From Spirosoma luteum DSM 19990 (GTDB lineage Bacteria > Bacteroidota > Bacteroidia > Cytophagales > Spirosomataceae), in contig NZ_KB893313.1 in NCBI RefSeq assembly GCF_000374065.1, positions 75,107 to 139,106 on the forward strand: 64,000 nucleotides of DNA. Reading direction: 5' to 3'. Position 1 is the stretch's first letter, and each line of letters opens with the position of its first letter. Under the pieces are notes generated by a model. The model worked only from the letters and a program-made list of their open reading frames with translations. It was not told where the DNA came from and made no database searches. The translations under genes were made by a program, and so were the position numbers. This document shows positions 61,707 to 64,000 of this stretch, piece after piece.

Positions 61707-62975
61707 TCAGTGGTCATTCAGCGGCATTCCGCGCTGTTGGAATTCTTTCCAGTTCAGGTATTCATCGCCCTTGCGCTGCTCTACCATGGTGATGCAACTA
61801 TCCACCGGACAAATTAATTTACACAAATTACAACCTACGCACTCATCTTCTTTGATAGAGTAGGTGTTATAGGGGTTACCATACGTCAGATTGATGGACT
61901 GGTGGGAGGTATCCTCGCAGGCAATGTAGCACAGGCCGCAGTGAATACACTTGTCCTGGTCGATGTTGGCAACGATGTGGTAGTTGATATCCAGGTCTTC
62001 CCAGTGGGTAATGGTCGGGACAGATTTACCAATGAAGTCATCGAGGGTTTTGAAGCCTTTTTCGTCCATCCAGTTGTTCATACCATCAATCATATCCTCC
62101 ACAATCCTGAACCCGTGCTTCATCACGGCGGTGCAAACCTGCACGTTGGAAGCCCCCAACAGCATAAACTCGACGGCATCTTTCCAGGTGCTTACGCCAC
62201 CAATCCCCGACACCGGAACGCGGGCCGTAACCGGGTCCTGCGCGATGGTCGTCAGCATTTTCAGGGCAATAGGCTTCACCGCCGGGCCGCAATACCCACC
62301 ATACACCGATTTGCCAGCCACGTACGGATTGGGCACAAACGTGTCCAGATCCACGCCCGTTATCGACTGAATGGTGTTGATCAGGGAAAGCGCATGGGTA
62401 CCACCTTCCACCGATGCCCGGCCCGTTGGCACCACCGAATGCACGTTGGGTGTCAGCTTGGTAATGACCGGGATGGTAGCTCTTTCCATCACCCATTCCA
62501 CCACCATTTTAGCAATTTCGGGGTCCTGCCCCACGGCGGCACCCATGCCCCGCTCGGTCATCCCGTGCGGGCATCCGAAGTTGAGTTCCAGTCCGTGGGC
62601 ACCGGTATCTTCCACCTGCGCAATCAGTTCGTGCCATTTCTCCCGACTGTTGTCGGCCATGAGCGACACCACCATTGCCCGGTCGGGAAACAGGCGAACG
62701 CACTCGGCAATCTCGCGGAGGTTAATGTCCAGAGGACGGTCGGAGATAAGCTCGATGTTATTGAATCCCATCACTTTATGACCGCCGTAATCAACCGCCG
62801 AATAGCGGGAAGAGACGTTCTTCACCTGACTGCCCAGAGTTTTCCAGACTACGCCCCCCCAACCCGCTTCAAAGGCACGGAGCACGTTATACTGTTTATC
62901 CGTTGGTGGGGCACTCGCCAGCCAGAATGGGTTCGGCGATTTGATACCCAGGAAGTTTGCGCTTAAGTCAGCCAC
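61707..62975 (-). CDS. preA: Dihydropyrimidine dehydrogenase catalytic subunit PreA
   Basis: A 422-residue FMN enzyme that, with PreT, reduces uracil or thymine to the dihydro form. The N-terminal TIM barrel resembles dihydroorotate dehydrogenase: LASAPPTDKQYNVLRAFEAGWGG, LNFGCPHGMTERGMGAAVGQ, KLTPNV, GIGGVSTW. The C-terminus carries two [4Fe-4S] ferredoxin motifs, KCIHCGLCYIACED and CVGCNLCKLICPVDSC. Length is normal for PreA. The gene lies 85 bases downstream of preT, the spacer being filled by a family B repeat, and 18 bases before the permease gene. Confidence 0.97.
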   Translation of the reverse strand: MADLSANFLGIKSPNPFWLASAPPTDKQYNVLRAFEAGWGGVVWKTLGSQVKNVSSRYSAVDYGGHKVMGFNNIELISDRPLDINLREIAECVRLFPDRAMVVSLMADNSREKWHELIAQVEDTGAHGLELNFGCPHGMTERGMGAAVGQDPEIAKMVVEWVMERATIPVITKLTPNVHSVVPTGRASVEGGTHALSLINTIQSITGVDLDTFVPNPYVAGKSVYGGYCGPAVKPIALKMLTTIAQDPVTARVPVSGIGGVSTWKDAVEFMLLGASNVQVCTAVMKHGFRIVEDMIDGMNNWMDEKGFKTLDDFIGKSVPTITHWEDLDINYHIVANIDQDKCIHCGLCYIACEDTSHQSINLTYGNPYNTYSIKEDECVGCNLCKLICPVDSCITMVEQRKGDEYLNWKEFQQRGMPLNDH

Positions 62976-62991
62976 TTTTTAATGAGTGAAT

Positions 62992-63070
62992 GAGCGAATG
63001 AGTGCAAGAGCGAATAGAGGAAGGGACCTGCGTCAGCATTTCACTCTTTCGCTCTTGCACTCATTCGCTC
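62992..63070. repeat. Perfect 22-base inverted repeat, intergenic family B
   Basis: GAGCGAATGAGTGCAAGAGC... at 62992-63013 is exactly complementary to 63049-63070; the arm extends over the preT stop codon. Units are the same as at 29667-29748. It lies in the preT-preA spacer, inside a probable operon. Confidence 0.8.
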
Positions 63071-64000
63071 TGTATGAAGTTTAAAATCGCCTTCGCACCG
63101 TCTTTCCCCGCCTGCACGGCGTCGACCACTTCTTTTCCGCCGTTGACGCAGTCGCCACCGGCAAACACGCCGGGCAGGTTGGTGGCCTCCCCGTTAATGG
63201 CGATTTTGCCGTTCCAGTGGTCTAACTGGTTGGTGCTGACCAATGCTTCGTAGGGGACCTGACCGGCGGCTTTGATGACCATGTCGACATACAGCGCAAT
63301 CGTTTTGCCGGTTTCTACGGGTGAGCGACGCCCGCTGGTATCGGGTACCCCCATTTCCATGACGCTACAAATGAGTTGGGTAACGCGTCCGTTTTCACCT
63401 TTTATTTCCTTGGGCGAGGCCAGCCAGATAAGGTTGCACCCGTCCAGTTTAGCCAGATTCAGTTCTACTTCGGTGCTCGGCATTTCGGCCTGGGTCCGGC
63501 GATATACAATGGTTACTTCACTAGCCCCCAGTCGTTTGGCCTGTGTAGCGGCATCGATGGCCGTCATACCCAGACCAATTACCGCAACTTTGTCGCCAAT
63601 GGGAACGGACGGATAGCCCCGTTCGCGAATGTCGTAGATGAACCGGATGGCATCTTCTACACCCGTTAGGTCCTCACCCGGAATGTTTAGTTGCCGGGCC
63701 ACGCCCACACCGATACCGAGGTAGACTGCATCATAGTTGGCCCGTAACTCGTCCAGTGAAATGGTTTTGCCCAGTTCCTGTTCATACTTAATATCGATAC
63801 CCCCCAGCGAGGTAATAAAATTGACCTCCTCTTCGCAGAATTCGGGGGTTACTTTATAAGCCGCAATCCCATAAGTCATCAGCCCACCGCCTTTACTTTC
63901 TTTCTCATAAATGGTCACGTCTACCCCTTCCCGACTCAGCGCATGGGCGCAGCTCAAACCAGCCGGACCTGCCCCCACGACCGCTACTTTCCGCCCCGTA
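63061..64000 (-). CDS. preT: NAD-dependent dihydropyrimidine dehydrogenase subunit PreT (5' part beyond the window)
   Basis: The frame is open to the right edge (T-G-R-K-VAVVGAGPAGLSCAHAL), so the N-terminal part lies outside. About 313 C-terminal residues are visible: FAD-binding GAGPAGLSCA, a glutamate-synthase-like GLMTYGIAAYKV, an NAD-binding GLGMTAIDAATQAKRLGA with VYRRTQAEMP, and the final FAD motif GVFAGGDCVNGGKEVVDAVQAGKDGA. It passes electrons from NADH to PreA for uracil/thymine reduction. The missing part should hold two N-terminal [4Fe-4S] motifs. Confidence 0.95.
   Translation of the reverse strand, partial: TGRKVAVVGAGPAGLSCAHALSREGVDVTIYEKESKGGGLMTYGIAAYKVTPEFCEEEVNFITSLGGIDIKYEQELGKTISLDELRANYDAVYLGIGVGVARQLNIPGEDLTGVEDAIRFIYDIRERGYPSVPIGDKVAVIGLGMTAIDAATQAKRLGASEVTIVYRRTQAEMPSTEVELNLAKLDGCNLIWLASPKEIKGENGRVTQLICSVMEMGVPDTSGRRSPVETGKTIALYVDMVIKAAGQVPYEALVSTNQLDHWNGKIAINGEATNLPGVFAGGDCVNGGKEVVDAVQAGKDGAKAILNFIQSE

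Noticed and set aside
61902-62966. 354-residue plus-strand frame
   Set aside because: Antisense to preA, which is certain from its FMN and ferredoxin motifs; the composition is that of a shadow frame.
1-64000. tRNA, rRNA, CRISPR array, insertion sequence or prophage
   Set aside because: I looked for tRNA arms, regularly spaced identical repeats, transposase motifs and terminal repeats, and found none convincing. The repeats seen are intergenic palindromes or lie inside coding genes.

Overview
The window looks like a chromosome segment of a Spirosoma-like bacterium (Bacteroidota, Cytophagales). The evidence is about 53% GC, a type IX secretion C-terminal sorting domain on a very large surface protein, a one-protein hybrid two-component regulator with an AraC output, LytTR regulators, PorT-like and FadL-like outer-membrane barrels, a few TTTG / TAnnTTTG promoter elements, and general absence of strong Shine-Dalgarno sites. 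No tRNA, rRNA, CRISPR array, IS element or phage gene was seen.

Layout. 1-2.8 kb: a FadL-like barrel (cut by the left edge) overlapping coaX, and a small secreted protein. 3-7.8 kb: a signalling cluster with an unusual LytTR-receiver fusion, a histidine kinase, two stand-alone receivers with a shared C-terminal signature, and an unknown protein. 8-17.2 kb: envelope and transport genes (DUF421 protein, a metallopeptidase-propeller-barrel protein, an ABC-2 exporter pair, an RDD protein, a dicarboxylate/amino-acid symporter, a SRPBCC protein). 17.2-22 kb: a 1383-residue hybrid sensor/AraC regulator followed by a LytTR regulator. 22-27.7 kb: a five-gene operon for a form II CO-dehydrogenase-like molybdenum hydroxylase, with a coxG-like gene and a cysteine desulfurase. 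28-31 kb: guaA and the muramidase gene namZ. 31.3-37.9 kb: a modular plant-type leucine-rich-repeat surface protein of about 1700 residues, broken by a one-base frameshift, then a short secreted peptide and a lipoprotein with a stop codon inside its signal peptide. 38-45.2 kb: a LolC/E-type permease, a DPP4-type peptidase, and an ECF sigma/anti-sigma/barrel set.

45.2-64 kb is a nucleobase-catabolism region. Minus-strand genes encode allantoinase, allantoate amidohydrolase, ureidoglycine aminohydrolase, OHCU decarboxylase, hydroxyisourate hydrolase and an unassigned aldolase/citrate-lyase-like enzyme. Uricase is divergent from them. XdhC and XdhB follow, then a transketolase-transaldolase pair on the other strand, then XdhA, an NCS2 nucleobase permease, and PreA/PreT of reductive pyrimidine breakdown (preT runs off the right edge). 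Together they could import xanthine or urate and take it to ureidoglycolate. The unassigned aldolase-like enzyme at the end of the operon is the main candidate for new biochemistry; it may act on glyoxylate.

Two families of intergenic inverted repeats and two pairs of 21-bp-period direct repeats are the main unexplained non-coding structures.
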